From contig OX442321.1 in NCBI GenBank assembly GCA_949358305.1, positions 9,265,605 through 9,325,604 of the forward strand: 60,000 nt of DNA. The letters are read 5' to 3'. The notes beneath the pieces were generated by a model. That model was not told the DNA's origin. It saw only the letters and a list, made by a program, of their open reading frames with translations, and made no database searches. The stretch comes from Strigamia acuminata. Lineage: Eukaryota > Arthropoda > Chilopoda > Geophilomorpha > Linotaeniidae. This document shows positions 24,892-45,985 of this stretch, piece by piece. A program made the position numbers and the translations under genes. How positions within the stretch are numbered: position 1 is the stretch's first letter; the number at the start of each line of letters is the position of its first letter.

Positions 24892-26163
24892 ATGGTGACG
24901 ATCAGTCTTCTACTCGGCGCTGTTATCGGGACGGTCGTTTACATGTCGAAATCAATGTCAATAAACGGTCAATGTCTGACTGAAAACGACGAGTTGCGAA
25001 GTCCGTTGAGTGTCGAAGGTTTGCTCAACGGCTCGACCGATTTCGGATTCAATTTATTCACGCGTCTAGCCCCAAACTCAAGATATTCCGAATCGAATCT
25101 GGCCTTTTCCCCCTTCAGTATTTGGTCGGCACTTCTGATGACATATTTGGGGTCCCGCGGTCGAACGGAAGACGAACTGAATCATTTATTAGGTCTGAAA
25201 AACGCGAGCAAAGCCGACTCGGGCCGGGCCTACAAAGCGGTGAAATATTGGTACAAATTACGCAGCGAGCAACAAATCAACTACACACTTAATTTAGCCA
25301 ACAGTTTATTCCTCGAACAAACATTTCCTCTACGAGATTGCATTGAGACCTATTTCGGAAGCGAGATTTCCCGTGTGGATTTTCAACGGCGGCCGGAAGT
25401 TGCGCGCGCTACCATCAATTCTTGGGTGGAAAAAGAGACGAAAAACAAAATTCGCGAATTGTTTCCGCCCGGGCTGGTCGGCAGCGGCACGCTCATAGCG
25501 ATCGTAAATGCGGCTTATTTTAAAGGCAGATGGCAGAGCCGATTCAAGAAAGAAAACACCCGGAAAGAGACATTCCACGTGACTCCGACCCGAGATGTCG
25601 CGATCGATATGATGCGCCAAACTAATCTCTTTTATCACGGAATCAGCGCTGAACTTGATGCTCAAGTCCTGGAAATGCCTTTCGTCAGCGAGGAAGTGAG
25701 CATGATATTTTTTCTTCCGCTCAAGGACTATTCAGTGGACTCTGTCGTGAGCAAATTGAGCACTGAAAGAATTCGCTGGTTGCGTCACGAGTTACGTAAG
25801 AGCGAAGTTGAAGTGTCCATTCCCAAATTCCGCGTGGAGAATAATTTCGAAATGACTCAAATGTTAACCGCAATGGGATTGCACGATCTCTTCATTCCGT
25901 CGCAGTCGAATCTGACTGGGTTCAGTGACGACAGGCGATTGGCTGTGAGCACGGTGCGGCATAAGGCATTCCTCGAGGTTAACGAAGAAGGGAGCGAGGC
26001 TGCGGCGGCGACTGGAATTTTGGCATGGAGGTCGGCTCGGCCTTCGAGTCCGACATCATTTATCGCGAATAAACCTTTTATTTTTATGCTGCATGATAAT
26101 TTATCCAATGTTGTTTTATTTTTAGGCGTTGTTAATCGGCCAGAAATTACAAACGATGTTTAA
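24892..26163 (+). CDS. Serpin with N-terminal signal or anchor segment
   Basis: One uninterrupted coding exon gives 423 residues; an acceptor just upstream implies a 5' UTR intron. The start is the ATG at 24892. The N-terminus MVTISLLLGAVIGTVVYMSK is a hydrophobic signal peptide or signal anchor. The serpin fold is complete: FGFNLFTRLAP, SNLAFSPFSIWSALLM, NAAYFKGRW, the hinge EVNEEGSEAAAATG, and the C-terminal FIFMLHDNLSNVVLFLGVV. An intact hinge implies an inhibitory serpin. Counting from it, P1 is Ser in the segment WRSARP; if the loop is one residue shorter, P1 is Arg, which would target trypsin-like proteases. Candidate N-glycosylation sites (NGS, NAS, NYT) fit secretion. The target protease is unknown. 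Confidence 0.95.
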   Translation: MVTISLLLGAVIGTVVYMSKSMSINGQCLTENDELRSPLSVEGLLNGSTDFGFNLFTRLAPNSRYSESNLAFSPFSIWSALLMTYLGSRGRTEDELNHLLGLKNASKADSGRAYKAVKYWYKLRSEQQINYTLNLANSLFLEQTFPLRDCIETYFGSEISRVDFQRRPEVARATINSWVEKETKNKIRELFPPGLVGSGTLIAIVNAAYFKGRWQSRFKKENTRKETFHVTPTRDVAIDMMRQTNLFYHGISAELDAQVLEMPFVSEEVSMIFFLPLKDYSVDSVVSKLSTERIRWLRHELRKSEVEVSIPKFRVENNFEMTQMLTAMGLHDLFIPSQSNLTGFSDDRRLAVSTVRHKAFLEVNEEGSEAAAATGILAWRSARPSSPTSFIANKPFIFMLHDNLSNVVLFLGVVNRPEITNDV

Positions 26164-26906
26164 AACTGTGCAATTTTTTTTATTATTTTATTTTATTATT
26201 ATTATTTTTTTGTAAATAGGATTTTAATATATTAATAATGAATAAAATAATACGTTTTTATATTGTGTAATGGAGGAAATTGTTTTTTCTTTGCTTTTTG
26301 TTTTTTTCTTTTCTAGGATTGAACTGGGTAAACGTGACCAATTCACCAGACCAAGGACAACATATTTTGTTGTGGGTGTCGTGTAGTACCATAATTATGT
26401 TATACGTAATGTTTTTGTTGAATGCAGTAGCCAAATTGACAAATGGCTTGAATTTACGGCCGGGAAACGATTTCCAAACAGATTAATGACCTGTAGAAGC
26501 CTTATTGTGTTTTATTGACTTGATAATACATTTTTCCTTGCATTAATTTTGATGCAAAGTAAATTTTTTTTTGAAAATAAAATTGTTTATGACTTAAAAA
26601 TTGAATGAATTTATGATTTCTTCGTTTTAATTTTTTTTCCAAATTATATTAAAATTATATTAAATTAATTAAATTATATTTTTACTTTTATTTTAATTGC
26701 TTAGCGCCGTTTATTCGTTAGATTAAATATATCACCACCAGACGTCGTTCCTTACTGGGATATATTTAAGCCACTGCACAACTCGATTCCGGTCATCACT
26801 ACAATATTTTTAAAACTTCACCAACTCGAACGAACAGTTTTAATCACTGTCAAACTACTCATTTTCAATCTTTCCGTGTGTCTTCAGTCATCTGAACGTT
26901 TGAAGC
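26164..26906. other. Serpin 3' end, orphan exon and PDCD10 upstream region
   Basis: The serpin stop is followed by T-rich DNA and AATAAA-like sequence near 26240. The orphan exon at 26316-26486 is listed separately. From 26500 to 26906 DNA is A/T-rich with no coding sign. Confidence 0.4.
26316..26486 (+). CDS. Orphan 3'-terminal exon with one membrane helix
   Basis: A pyrimidine-rich tract ending CTAG precedes an open frame of 56 codons ending TAA (26484-26486). It needs one base from an upstream exon (phase 1). The product starts LNWVNVTNSPDQGQ, followed by a hydrophobic helix (ILLWVSCSTIIMLYVMFLL) and a polar tail ending NDFQTD. I did not find an upstream exon with matching phase. The serpin lies immediately upstream, so the partner is nested, distant, or the exon is not real. 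Family not recognised. Confidence 0.4.
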   Translation, partial: GLNWVNVTNSPDQGQHILLWVSCSTIIMLYVMFLLNAVAKLTNGLNLRPGNDFQTD

Positions 26907-27896
26907 ATGACCATGGGTGATGATTCTCCTGTTGTTAATTCGGTATTGTCAGTTCTCGTCCGACCTATATTGGAAAAGGTAAACGAGGAAAACAATAATT
27001 AACTCGGATAACACTCCAACTGTGTCTTTAACTTACAGTTAGAAAGAAAGAACCAAGCGGCATCGCAAACCTTGAGAACTGCGATATGCAAGGTGAGTAC
27101 GAGCAAATTTCGTCACGAATTAAAAAGATCCAATCTCGACGAACTTAAATTTCAGGTTGAATCGTCTTATCCTGGTTTTACGTACGATTTAGTTATGGGA
27201 ATCGTCCATCGTGCCGAATTGAGCGTTAATTTGAGCGAATCACTCCTCAGACTTCAGGGTGGTGTGTCCGATTCCGATGGTAAAACGATTTGAAATTGAA
27301 ATGCATAATCGTCGATTACATAATTTTATTTTTGTAAATAATTAGAATACAAGTCGAGTCGCTCAGAAGATGCATTCCAAGAACTGAATAAGAAATCGTC
27401 TTCACTCAAGAAGATTCTTAGTCGCATTCCCGATGAAATTAACGACAGAAAAACATTTCTCGAAACCATTAAGTAATTCAAATTGAACAAATCACAATTT
27501 GTTTATTTTATTCATTTTTGTTTTGTCTTTCAGAGAAATTGCAAGTGCTATTAAAAAATTACTCGACGCTGTTAGTGAGGTTTCTGGTTTTATTCCTGGA
27601 CTAACTGGAAAACAAGTTTGTTTTTTACGATTAAGGAATTTAAATATTTTTCTAAAAAATAATGTTTTAGGTTTTGGAACAACGAAAGCGTGAATTTGTC
27701 AAATATTCAAAACGTTTCAGTAATACATTAAAGGAGTATTTTAAAGAAGGACAGTAAGTTTTTTAGTAAAAATAAAAAATATAATTTGATTTATTTTGTA
27801 ATTTAAATTAGGGCCAATGCGGTGTTTGTGAGCGCCACGTATTTGATTCATCAAACAAATTTGATAATGCTAACAGTAAAAGATAAAAGTGAATAA
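26907..27896 (+). CDS. PDCD10: Programmed cell death protein 10 (CCM3)
   Basis: Seven exons (26907-26978, 27039-27092, 27156-27279, 27346-27472, 27534-27615, 27671-27753, 27812-27896) encode 208 residues; human PDCD10 has 212. The N-terminal dimerisation region contains AASQTLRTA and [18 protein letters not shown]. The segment [20 protein letters not shown] is almost identical to the family. The C-terminal focal-adhesion-targeting-like helices include [19 protein letters not shown] and [12 protein letters not shown]10 binds GCKIII kinases and striatin in STRIPAK complexes at the Golgi and cell cortex. All splice junctions preserve the frame. Confidence 0.96.
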
Positions 27897-28664
27897 GACG
27901 ATCAAATCCTGATGAATGATGATGTGTGTATCACAATTTGAAACTGAAAAATTTAAAACTATAATATTAATTCTACCTGTTGGGAATAGGTTAGAATAGA
28001 TTTTCAAAAAAATCAATTTCATATCACTTTTTGCGGTTTTAATGAACTGACCGCTTTATTGCAAGCTTCAAGTCAATTTAAATTTAAAAAAAGTCTAATG
28101 GTTTTGGTGAATATTTAATGTACGGTACTATAGAAATGTATAAATGATTAAGAAGCTGTGTAAATTATTCATCTTTGTAATTTTTTGAGAATTTCTAGAT
28201 GTAATGGGTTTGTAAAAAAAGAAATAGATTGAATCATTATACTGCACTGGGGATGCGCAATCAAATAAAATAAAAACAAAACCAAACTCCAGTGTTTACT
28301 TATTTCACTACTGTATGCGAGGTAAGTCCAATTCTTCATTGACACCATCCCATTGGTCGCTCGCTCGTAACCACACTTCCTATTGGACAAAATCCTGCAT
28401 TTATAATTCTTTTTTCTTTGACACAAACATCCGGTCATGCGTTCTGCTTAATTCCTGTTTACGTTTCATATTTTATTTTTCCATTGCATTCGTCAACATT
28501 TAACTCGTTCTGATGTTTAATACTTAACCACGGACACATGTTGACTTGTGTGCGTGATTCAACATTCCAGGTGAGATACGATTCCAAAACGAAGGTAAAA
28601 AAAGACGATTAAAGAAATAAAAATGTAGAAAAATAATAAAAAATATCATTTTGACCATTGACAG
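27897..28664. other. PDCD10 3' UTR and RCBTB upstream region
   Basis: No coding exon was found. AATAAA occurs near 28265. A 5' UTR exon of the next gene probably ends near 28570-28590, since an acceptor (ACAG) lies directly before its ATG at 28665. Confidence 0.4.
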
Positions 28665-31558
<2,894 letters not shown>

Positions 31559-33155
31559 TTCCACAGTGCGGGAACATTTTGTGCAATTTCGTTTATTCCA
31601 ATCCTTTTTTATCTCCTCTTTTTAATGTATTATTTTATATACAAGTAGTTGCGGTTTTATTTTTTCACTTATACAGTATACCTATACAAGGTGAGCCAAA
31701 CGTACTACGAACAGCCAATGAGTGATGTTTCTATACATTTATTATTGAAATAGACATCCGTAGACGTTTTGATTCACTCCTAATTTTATTTGAAAAGTTT
31801 TATATTTATAAATAAATGATATTATGTTTTCCCTTTCTGTTAAATACGCCGTCTGTGAAATTTATTCTTCGTGGCCTCGACTCAAAGACTGAATTTAATT
31901 CGTTAATTTTATTGTCATGTATAGAAAGTAATTACTTAAATGCGTTTCGAAATGGATATTCTGCAACGAAGAAAGGATGTTCTATAAAAGTTTGATTAGC
32001 TGGAGGTGTTGCAGAAGTTTTAATTGCTAGATTGGCGATTTGTGATTAAATCGAGGTATTTAAGGAATTTTAATTTCGGAGTTTTCGATATTGACGAGGA
32101 AAATTGCAGAAATGTTTTTGAAGTAGCGCCAAAGCAGTGGAAACCATGGGATGTGCGTGACCACAAATCGATTGACACTTTTATGATTAAGCAGGAGATA
32201 AGTGAAGCGAAAGATAAAGTAAGTTGTCATTTCGTTTATTTTCGCTAATATCAAAACAGGAAATGAATGGGGAAAAAAAAGAAAAAAATACTGAAAGACA
32301 TCTGCTCAAACTTAACTTTTTACTCGTGAGACAGACAGACAGAGACAAACAAACAAACACCCGAAACTTTGGTTCCTGAAACAATTTTTTTTTTAATTGA
32401 AAAAGAAAAAGAAAAATCCAATTTTGTGACCACCTTTAGGAAATCAGAATTTTCTCATGGAATTTGGTTGAATTCGTGCGTTTGGTGCACGGCAACATCG
32501 TGTCTGCAAAAGCTTTAGGCTCGGATTGCCATTTTTGCAGCACTTGCATTCGAAAAAAGGTCCATTACCAGATTCAAGTGAAGGGAACTTGAAGCTCTAG
32601 TCCCTTAATCCTCTTTTCCTTAGCTAACTGCGTATATAAAATTGATAGTGGGTGGGACCATTACATTGCAGGGAAAGCCAACACGACAAATTGCACCATT
32701 ACATCTTTTTTCCGTGCCTCTTATAGTGTAAATAAGGCCAATAAATAACGAAAATTTTGCTTTACAACGTGCGGCATACTTTTGCAGCGAAATAAAAAGA
32801 AAAATCGAAACACATTATAATCAACTGATGCATTAAAAATCCATACTGTTATCGCATATTCATCTTAAGAGACCCGCCCTAAATGAACACTTTTTTTCAA
32901 CTTGCAATTTTTTTTATTACCACTAAAATAGCATTAAAATGCAACACTTATCGGATGTATTCGCTAATTAATTAGTTGAACGCAATAAATAAGTGCCAAA
33001 ACGAGTTCGGAATTTGTTTTGTTTTAATGGATTTGTGCAAAAATAAATGTAATAAAGTAAATTTAATAACTAAAATTTGAATAAATAAAATTATTATTTT
33101 TGTTGAAAAATTGTGTGTGTGAAGCGTTGGAAGTCCTCCTTCCGTATTTGGTGGA

Positions 33156-33195
33156 CGACATCGACATCGACATCGACATGCACATGCACATGCAT
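33156..33195 (+). repeat. Hexanucleotide repeat CGACAT then GCACAT
   Basis: Four perfect CGACAT units are followed by two GCACAT units and a partial one. The repeat lies at the left edge of the CG-rich stretch. Confidence 0.9.
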
Positions 33196-33220
33196 AATGA
33201 TCACATCACGAGTGATTCTT

Positions 33221-33228
33221 TGACGTCA
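33221..33228. promoter_or_regulatory. CRE-type palindrome TGACGTCA, copy 1
   Basis: A perfect TGACGTCA, the consensus for CREB/ATF bZIP factors, within the CG-rich region upstream of acetylcholinesterase. Functional use is inferred. Confidence 0.4.
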
Positions 33229-33673
33229 GAAGCTGTCGCGTGCGCCAGAGTGATTGCGCCTGCTCAGTGCGCTTCTTCCCGGGAATATCGAGCGGGATCG
33301 GCGGCGAGGTCCAAAGCTGAAAGCCACGTGGTTTCGTTTGACCTTTTGTCATACCTCGAAACGGATGCGCCTCAATTTCTAACATCCTGTGCTCCTAACT
33401 TTTGTTTCCCGGGCAATTGAAGCCGACATCGTTGAAAACGCATTGTTTTCCCACTTTATTCATTCATTCAAGCGCCGTCTCGAGGCGCACTTTCTCTCTC
33501 TCACTCTTTTGTTCTGCTCGCTTTTCAGCATTTAACAAATCTTTCTCATTCACGCAGCTGTCATTGAGTGATGGCAGTTTAGCTTCTTCCTCCGCTCCAC
33601 TCCGCTCCGCGCTCTTCTCTTCTCTTCCTCCCTGTACAGCTCAGCACACGCAAGGTCGGTGCATCGATCCGTG

Positions 33674-33681
33674 TGACGTCA
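33674..33681. promoter_or_regulatory. CRE-type palindrome TGACGTCA, copy 2
   Basis: A second perfect TGACGTCA about 450 bp downstream of the first and about 190 bp before the putative 5' UTR donor at 33869. Confidence 0.4.
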
Positions 33682-35111
33682 CGGCACACAATGACGTGCG
33701 CGCGCCACACAGAATCCGCCACCACGCTTTTCGGGCTCCAAACTGGCATCGGCAAGATTGTTTAAACGCTCAGTCCGCCACTGACGAGCACACACACTCA
33801 CAGCCCACCACTTTGCCACGCCATCGGATGCAGACGGAGCACACCCTACCAATGCAACTCGATGCTCCAGTGAGTATTTCGCCTTAGCCACTTTTCTTCT
33901 GCTGACCCCTGGGCAAAATGACGGCGGTCCTCCATAGATCTTTGAGCTTGTGGGTGCCCTCCACCTCGCATCCAGGGTAGAAGAACCTGACCTGCTTTTC
34001 TGCCACTTGCAATCGATTGGCTCATACGACCTCTTGGCATCTTGCACGTGACCCCCTTCGTGGAACCCATCTCATTTTCATCATTTACATCCCCTTCCAT
34101 CTTCATCCCTTCGTTTACGACCAAATCCCTTCTTCCCCGCTTCCTTTAATGCCCCACAAGAACGCAACCTTTTTATTTATTCACCATTTTCACTCTTTCT
34201 ACTCTTTTCCCCCTTTCTCTTTCTCTCGTTCTCGCAATACGTTTATTCCACTTTTTCCCGTCATCCTCATGCACCAGCTTCCCCTGACTCTGCTCCCGAG
34301 CCATCTACGGCGGGAGGGGGGCAGCCGCCTTTGGCTCACTGCCCTGCATTGCACCATCAGGTGTTTCGTCTGCAATGCAGGTGATGGTCAGAGCTTGCTT
34401 CAATTTTTTCTTCGCAACAGCTTTGTCCTTTTTCACCTGTCCATGGGGTGTTTGATGTGACGGATAAGCCCACCCGAAATTCCCTATTTCGGTTGGTGCG
34501 ATTTTTATATTGCTGTCTTTTATTCTTCTATAATGTTGCACGAGACAGCTGTTTTCTCTCATGCATTTTCTCTCTCTCTCTCGCCTTTTCTCTCTCTTTT
34601 TTATTATTATTATTATTATTTTTTTTTTTTTGTTTTTTTTTTTGTTTTATTTTTGTTTTATTTTTTTATGTCAAACAAAATTTGTATCGATCAGAAGGAG
34701 ACTGCCAAAATATGAAAAGCGGCGCATGCGCGTGCTCATTCTTTTGTCGTTGACACGAATGCTTGGCCCTCAGGTTGACCTCGAGGTTGACACAGGTTGA
34801 TTTTGGAGCAAGCCTTTCGGGATGTCATATAGAAGTGGGAGGATTCTATTTCGGGAACGCTGGTTGGCGCCCCCACGATGTTTGGCAGCCTTACGTCATA
34901 CGTTTTGCTTTTAACTGGGGTAAAGTGCACACGTCATGGCGAGGAGGCGAGGAGAAAATTCAAGTTAAAGATGATATGGAAAGTAGTGGCTTGATTTTGA
35001 TCTAATTTTTCAAGTTTTATAGCGCGAGATAAGAATTGGGAGTGGATAGAAATGTAATATGCTTTTAATGTTATCTGCATCGATTTTTTTTCTGCTTTTA
35101 TATATAAATAT

Positions 35112-35160
35112 AATTATTTATTTATTTATTTATTTATTTATATATTTATTTATATATTTA
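35112..35160. repeat. ATTT tetranucleotide microsatellite
   Basis: About a dozen TTTA units, partly interrupted by TATA. Confidence 0.85.
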
Positions 35161-36718
35161 TTTTTATTTGAAGTTTTAAATTTTTAAGGTGCAAAATGGC
35201 AGTTTGGGTGCACTGTGAAGGACTTCCACGGTTGACATGCGAAAACTTAGCTTTTAAATATTTGATAACTGCTTTAATGTAAACGAAATTGTATTTTATT
35301 TATGCGTGCATCACGTCTGACTACACTGCTTTAAAAAACATATGGTTTCGTGTAGCGAAAATTAAAGAGAGGTGACGTTTATGATAATTGCAAATCGTAT
35401 TAAACTGATTCAAATTAATGCAAATTTTTAATGCGCTATTATTTGTTTTTGTTTTGGCGCTGCCTAAATAACTTGAAATCTCCCATTCCATTGATTCCAA
35501 CACTAATTTTGCATAGGGCACACACAACATTGTCACATTCTTCACTCATTCTTTTGTCTGACATGAACAATTCATACCACGCTGTGTTATTGCAAGTTAG
35601 GCTTGGCTTAATAGAAATCGATATGTGTTCTACTTTTTTTTTATACATCCAACCACGCTTTATCTATGAATGAATGAACATCTGAATAAAAAAAATGAAT
35701 AAAAAAAATAAAAGAAAAATGACGAAAAATTTAAAACTGATGTTATCACATCCATAAAATAAATGTATACATATAAATAGAAATTGTAACTAATTTTTAT
35801 TACAACACACACGTTAATTGTTGAGCAAATTTCTTTATGCTCCTTTTTACGTTGGATAAAAATTAAAAATTCAAACATCCTCGTTGCCATAGTAACGTAG
35901 ATTTGAATAATTTAACGATATTTATCAAGCCAAGCGCACGTTCACAATTAAGAATCTTATCAGAACTCTCTCTGTACGCTAACAGGGCTCGTCCTCTTCA
36001 TCTTCATCTTCTTCTTCTTCTCTTGCTTCGTGCAGGTGCCACTTGACCCCTGAAATTTAATGCGGCTCTGATGCTTTTGGCTCGTGCCAAACTTGTTTGC
36101 CCAGCGTAGCAAAGTGGAACGAATCGGTGGAGTGGCAAACGCTTAACCGGCTTCCTGCTAGGAGGAGCCTTTTGTATCAATAAAAATTTTGCACACTTTT
36201 GTTTTACTGCATTCTTGATTTTCGTGGGTTCGAAAAAAAAAATAGGAAATTGGCTTTTGTTTTATTACTTGCAAGTCTAGTCTGAAAGGTTTGTGGTTAA
36301 GATAAAAAGAGAAATCAATTTTGGAATAAAATATTTTATTTTCGTCACTAAAGAATTCATTTTCAAAGTTTAAACAAGCGAAATCAATGTTAAACAGAAG
36401 AAAATAATCAATAATTCCAATGAGCCGCTTCCATTGATCAGTGTGTGACCTTTATCGGAGCTCGGAAAACGAGGAAAAGCTAAAAGGTGACGTCGATCGC
36501 AAAACTGAATCGTGTATGCAGTGTGCAGTGAAGCAGAGCGTTTTTTCTTTTCTTTTCTGTTTTTAAAACAAGAGTTTAGTGTTTGTATAATCAGAAGGAA
36601 AAGCAAACGATAAACAGACACAAAAACGAAATAAAAACCCCTGATCTCTGACAAATGAGAAACATTCATGTTTTAATATTTAGTTGTTGTCATTTTATAG
36701 TCATTAGTCAAGTGCTGA

Positions 36719-42521
<5,803 letters not shown>

Positions 42522-45500
42522 TTTGAGAATTTGCTTTGGTATCCTCAATGGTCGTCCCCAGGAAAACGGCAGCCAAGAAAGAGCAGTATAAAAACAAAAA
42601 AATAAAAAATAAAAACAAAAAATAAAATAAATAAAAAAAAAACCAACAAAAAAAAAACACAAATACGAACAAAACATTTATTACGTGTATATATAAATAT
42701 TTATATGTATATATAAATATATATACAGAAGAAAAAAGAACAAAAAAACAAAAGAAAACGAAAAATCAAGCGATCGTACTCACACAAACTGGTGATCAAG
42801 GGGATTTTCAATCCTTTGAGTAGTTACACAGACTGACCATGAACTGGGATGGGATAACTCCACAGCCTTTAATTCCAAAATTTAAATTCTAAAAACATAT
42901 TAAAAAAATTACTTAACTTCATATTACGATTAGTTAACTTAAAAACACTAAAACCAATGAAGAAATTTATTACATATACATATATCTATATCCAGCAAAA
43001 TGTTAAAAGAGAAAAAAAAAGTTAAAAGTGGGGGTGGTACAGTATTCTTATTCCTCTCATCTCCTATTCCTGCCCTATGCTTGTGCGAATCTTTATCTTT
43101 TCGTCATTTCAAAAATCCCAAATTTTTCTAGTCGTAAAATTACTAGACTAATTATTAATTGATCAAAATATCCTTCAAAACTAGCCTGACTTTGTCCCTC
43201 AACTCCCATGGCACGGATGGTCCAATACCAGGAGTTGCCTTTGCTGTATAGTCGTAGTTGTTTTTCACTGCATAACACCGTTAGATATACAAATTCTCGT
43301 TATATATTAGAGAAATTCCACATTTGGTGCACAGCTGCAGCATTGTGGGGTACATTTTGAGATTCTTTATTACAGGACCGATTCTAGGGTAGTGCAAGGA
43401 CAAGTGCCAAAAATGAAAATATTATGTAGTGCACGTTTCACTACAAAAAAATAAAAAATAAAATAAAAAAATAAATAAATAAATAAATTGTGATAATTTT
43501 TCTAAAGGAATTTATTCCTTATTGAAACAAAATTCAACTGCGTAACAACCACGAAACTAAAGCCATGTAAAGTTTGCTTTCAAAATGGTTGAGATTTGGA
43601 ATAGCGATAAACAATTGTTTCCCACCAATCATAACGCTTCTTTTTTCTTTGATTCCTTACAAATTTCCAATCTATAGTGGGAGTTCTCGTGTGATTTTAG
43701 GCGAAAAGTAAAACTTTTAAAACTTATTTTGATAATAAATGTATGGGAAGTCGACTTTTACGGGCAGGTAAACGATAAGCATGACATTTAGGCTTACTTA
43801 TACAGATATTTGCATTTTACACTTAGTGTAAATATTTATCATGATTGTGAATCATCTATTTACTCATTTACAAATAACTTGCTCTCGTTATTATTATTTT
43901 CTTGTGTGCAATTTTAAGTTTGTGGAACTACAATGCAATGTAATAAATGGCTGGTTTGATTTGTGTAGACGTAGATACGAGGGGATCTTATCAGACATAT
44001 TGATCGAACATGAAAAACGTGGGGCCTTAAATATTCAAAACAAAAATTGCATAACCGTCAAGTCGATGCTGTTTTTTTTTTTTCTTTTTTTTTTCTCTCT
44101 CTATAAAAAGAACAGCACAGCAAAAGCTTCGTACTGAAAGACTGCATTGCGATTATTTAAGCCATTTAATATATAAATTCATTTTTAAATTTTGCTTTAA
44201 AAAAATTAATAAATTCCTCCCGGAATTAATAAAAAAAAGGGGAACAATTAGTACAAATTTTGTTTTTTAAGTATAGAACTTGGTTCTTTATGCTTGAAAA
44301 TATCGATACCATAATATTGGGTATCTAAAAATAAAATAATATTATTTTATGTTATTTAAAAAAAAAATCAAAAAAAAAACCAATGCCAAATTAGGCACTT
44401 TTGCACTCCCTTGCCTTACCCTGCAACCGGCCCTTCTTGAAATTGTCTTATGCCTTTACACTATGATCGGGGTATGCTGAAAAACACTTTGGTCCTTCCC
44501 CCTGCCCTATCAAAGATTACAAAATAAAAATACAAACAGCAACCTACCAACCAAAAATGGGTTTTAGTTTATAGTGGATGATGTTAATCATATCACAAGT
44601 GAGACAATTAAAAAACAAAAAAAGGGTTTAGCTTAAAAAAAAAAACAACTAAAATAAACTAAAATAAACAACACAAGAAAAACAAAACTACAAAGGCAAT
44701 CATATTATCAGCCAGCGTGTATTATTCTTGTAAGTGTAGGTGTTATTTAGAGAGCTACTACTGCCATACTGTGCTGTTTACAAGGAAAAAGAGATAAAAA
44801 TTAATAACACATATCTATATTAATTCCAAAAACCAAAAAAAAAAACATTAAAACGCACCGGACGTAATTACTACCGATTGAATTTGTAGTGAAAAACTAT
44901 AAGCTTCATGTAATAGGCTTTTAATCCAGGGGCGTTGTTATTCAAGGACAATGTGATGTTCGGCTTTGTACAAAACCAAAAGAAACCAAAAAAAGAAAAA
45001 CAAACAAACAAACAAACAAATATATATATATTGTAAGGCAATGAAGGGTTTTCGCCACACGCTAAGACAATCTTTTTGTCTCTTCTATTTCTTGTACTTA
45101 CTCAAATTATGAAACCAGTTTGTCAGCTTTTTGTCAAAACAAAAAAGAAAAAAAAATGAAAACTGTTTATTTTCCCCTGCCATTTATTATACCATCATCC
45201 TCCACTTCTTTTTAGAGACTAATCGATGGAGTTTTGTCTTCAGGTCATGATATTGCTAATTTTTTTTTTCGTTTATTTTCATTGTTTATTTTTTTGTTTT
45301 AAAAACGTTTTTTAGAAGAATTTAAAAACAAAAATTACATTTTTATTATATGCAAGTTAGATTTTTAAGATGTATAATTTCTTCCAATGGTTATTATATA
45401 TATTAAGGTATGTTTTTTATCTCGTTTGGTTTTGGTTACAAATTGTTGTTATTGTTGTTGTTGCTGTTGCTGTGGTAGGTGATAATAGAGTCGAGGATGG

Positions 45501-45985
45501 CTATTTTCTTTTTTTATATATTAATATTGATTTTTATTAATGAATTCCTGTGTAGTGAGTTATTTGTTGTCTAGTTTGTGCTTCCTAATCGACATTTAAG
45601 CAATGCAATATGTGAGTGTGTTGTTTTTGGACAGCAACATGTCACAAAATTAGGCAGTTATCAATAGATGGCGCCTGCGTGTAGTGAAGACTTCCATATT
45701 AAAAAACACGTTCCTCATTTATTTGTTTGTTTTTATTTATCGTAAAATTTAATTTCAGCACCGCAAAATAAACGCGAGCAAATTGAAAACAAAAATTACC
45801 GATTTTTTAATTAAACAAAAAAAAATATAATAATTTTTTTTCTGAAGCTAACGTGTTGATGTATTGACTATCTCGTCAATTAGGCCGTAATAAATCACTC
45901 CAAACGACGTTTAAAGTGCCATTTAATTTTATTTCCTCTTTATAAACAAGATTTGATTGTATTTTAATTTTCTTTAATGCTCGAG
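42522..45985. other. 3.5 kb acetylcholinesterase 3' UTR and intergenic DNA
   Basis: Very A/T-rich, with many A-rich tracts (for example about 42590-42660 and 44620-44700) and a GTT/GCT repeat at about 45445-45475. No coding exon was recognised on either strand. Much of the left part could be a long acetylcholinesterase 3' UTR. Confidence 0.4.

Noticed and set aside
33402-34460. Several overlapping open frames of 85-161 codons on both strands
   Set aside because: They coincide with the CG-rich block, where stop codons are rarer. Frames on both strands are open at once and none resembles a protein family.
34017-34460. Possible upstream coding exon for acetylcholinesterase
   Set aside because: The signal peptide is already encoded in the exon starting at 36749, so no further coding exon is needed upstream.
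43093-43278. 61-codon minus-strand open frame in the 3' region of acetylcholinesterase
   Set aside because: No family resemblance and no splice or promoter context.
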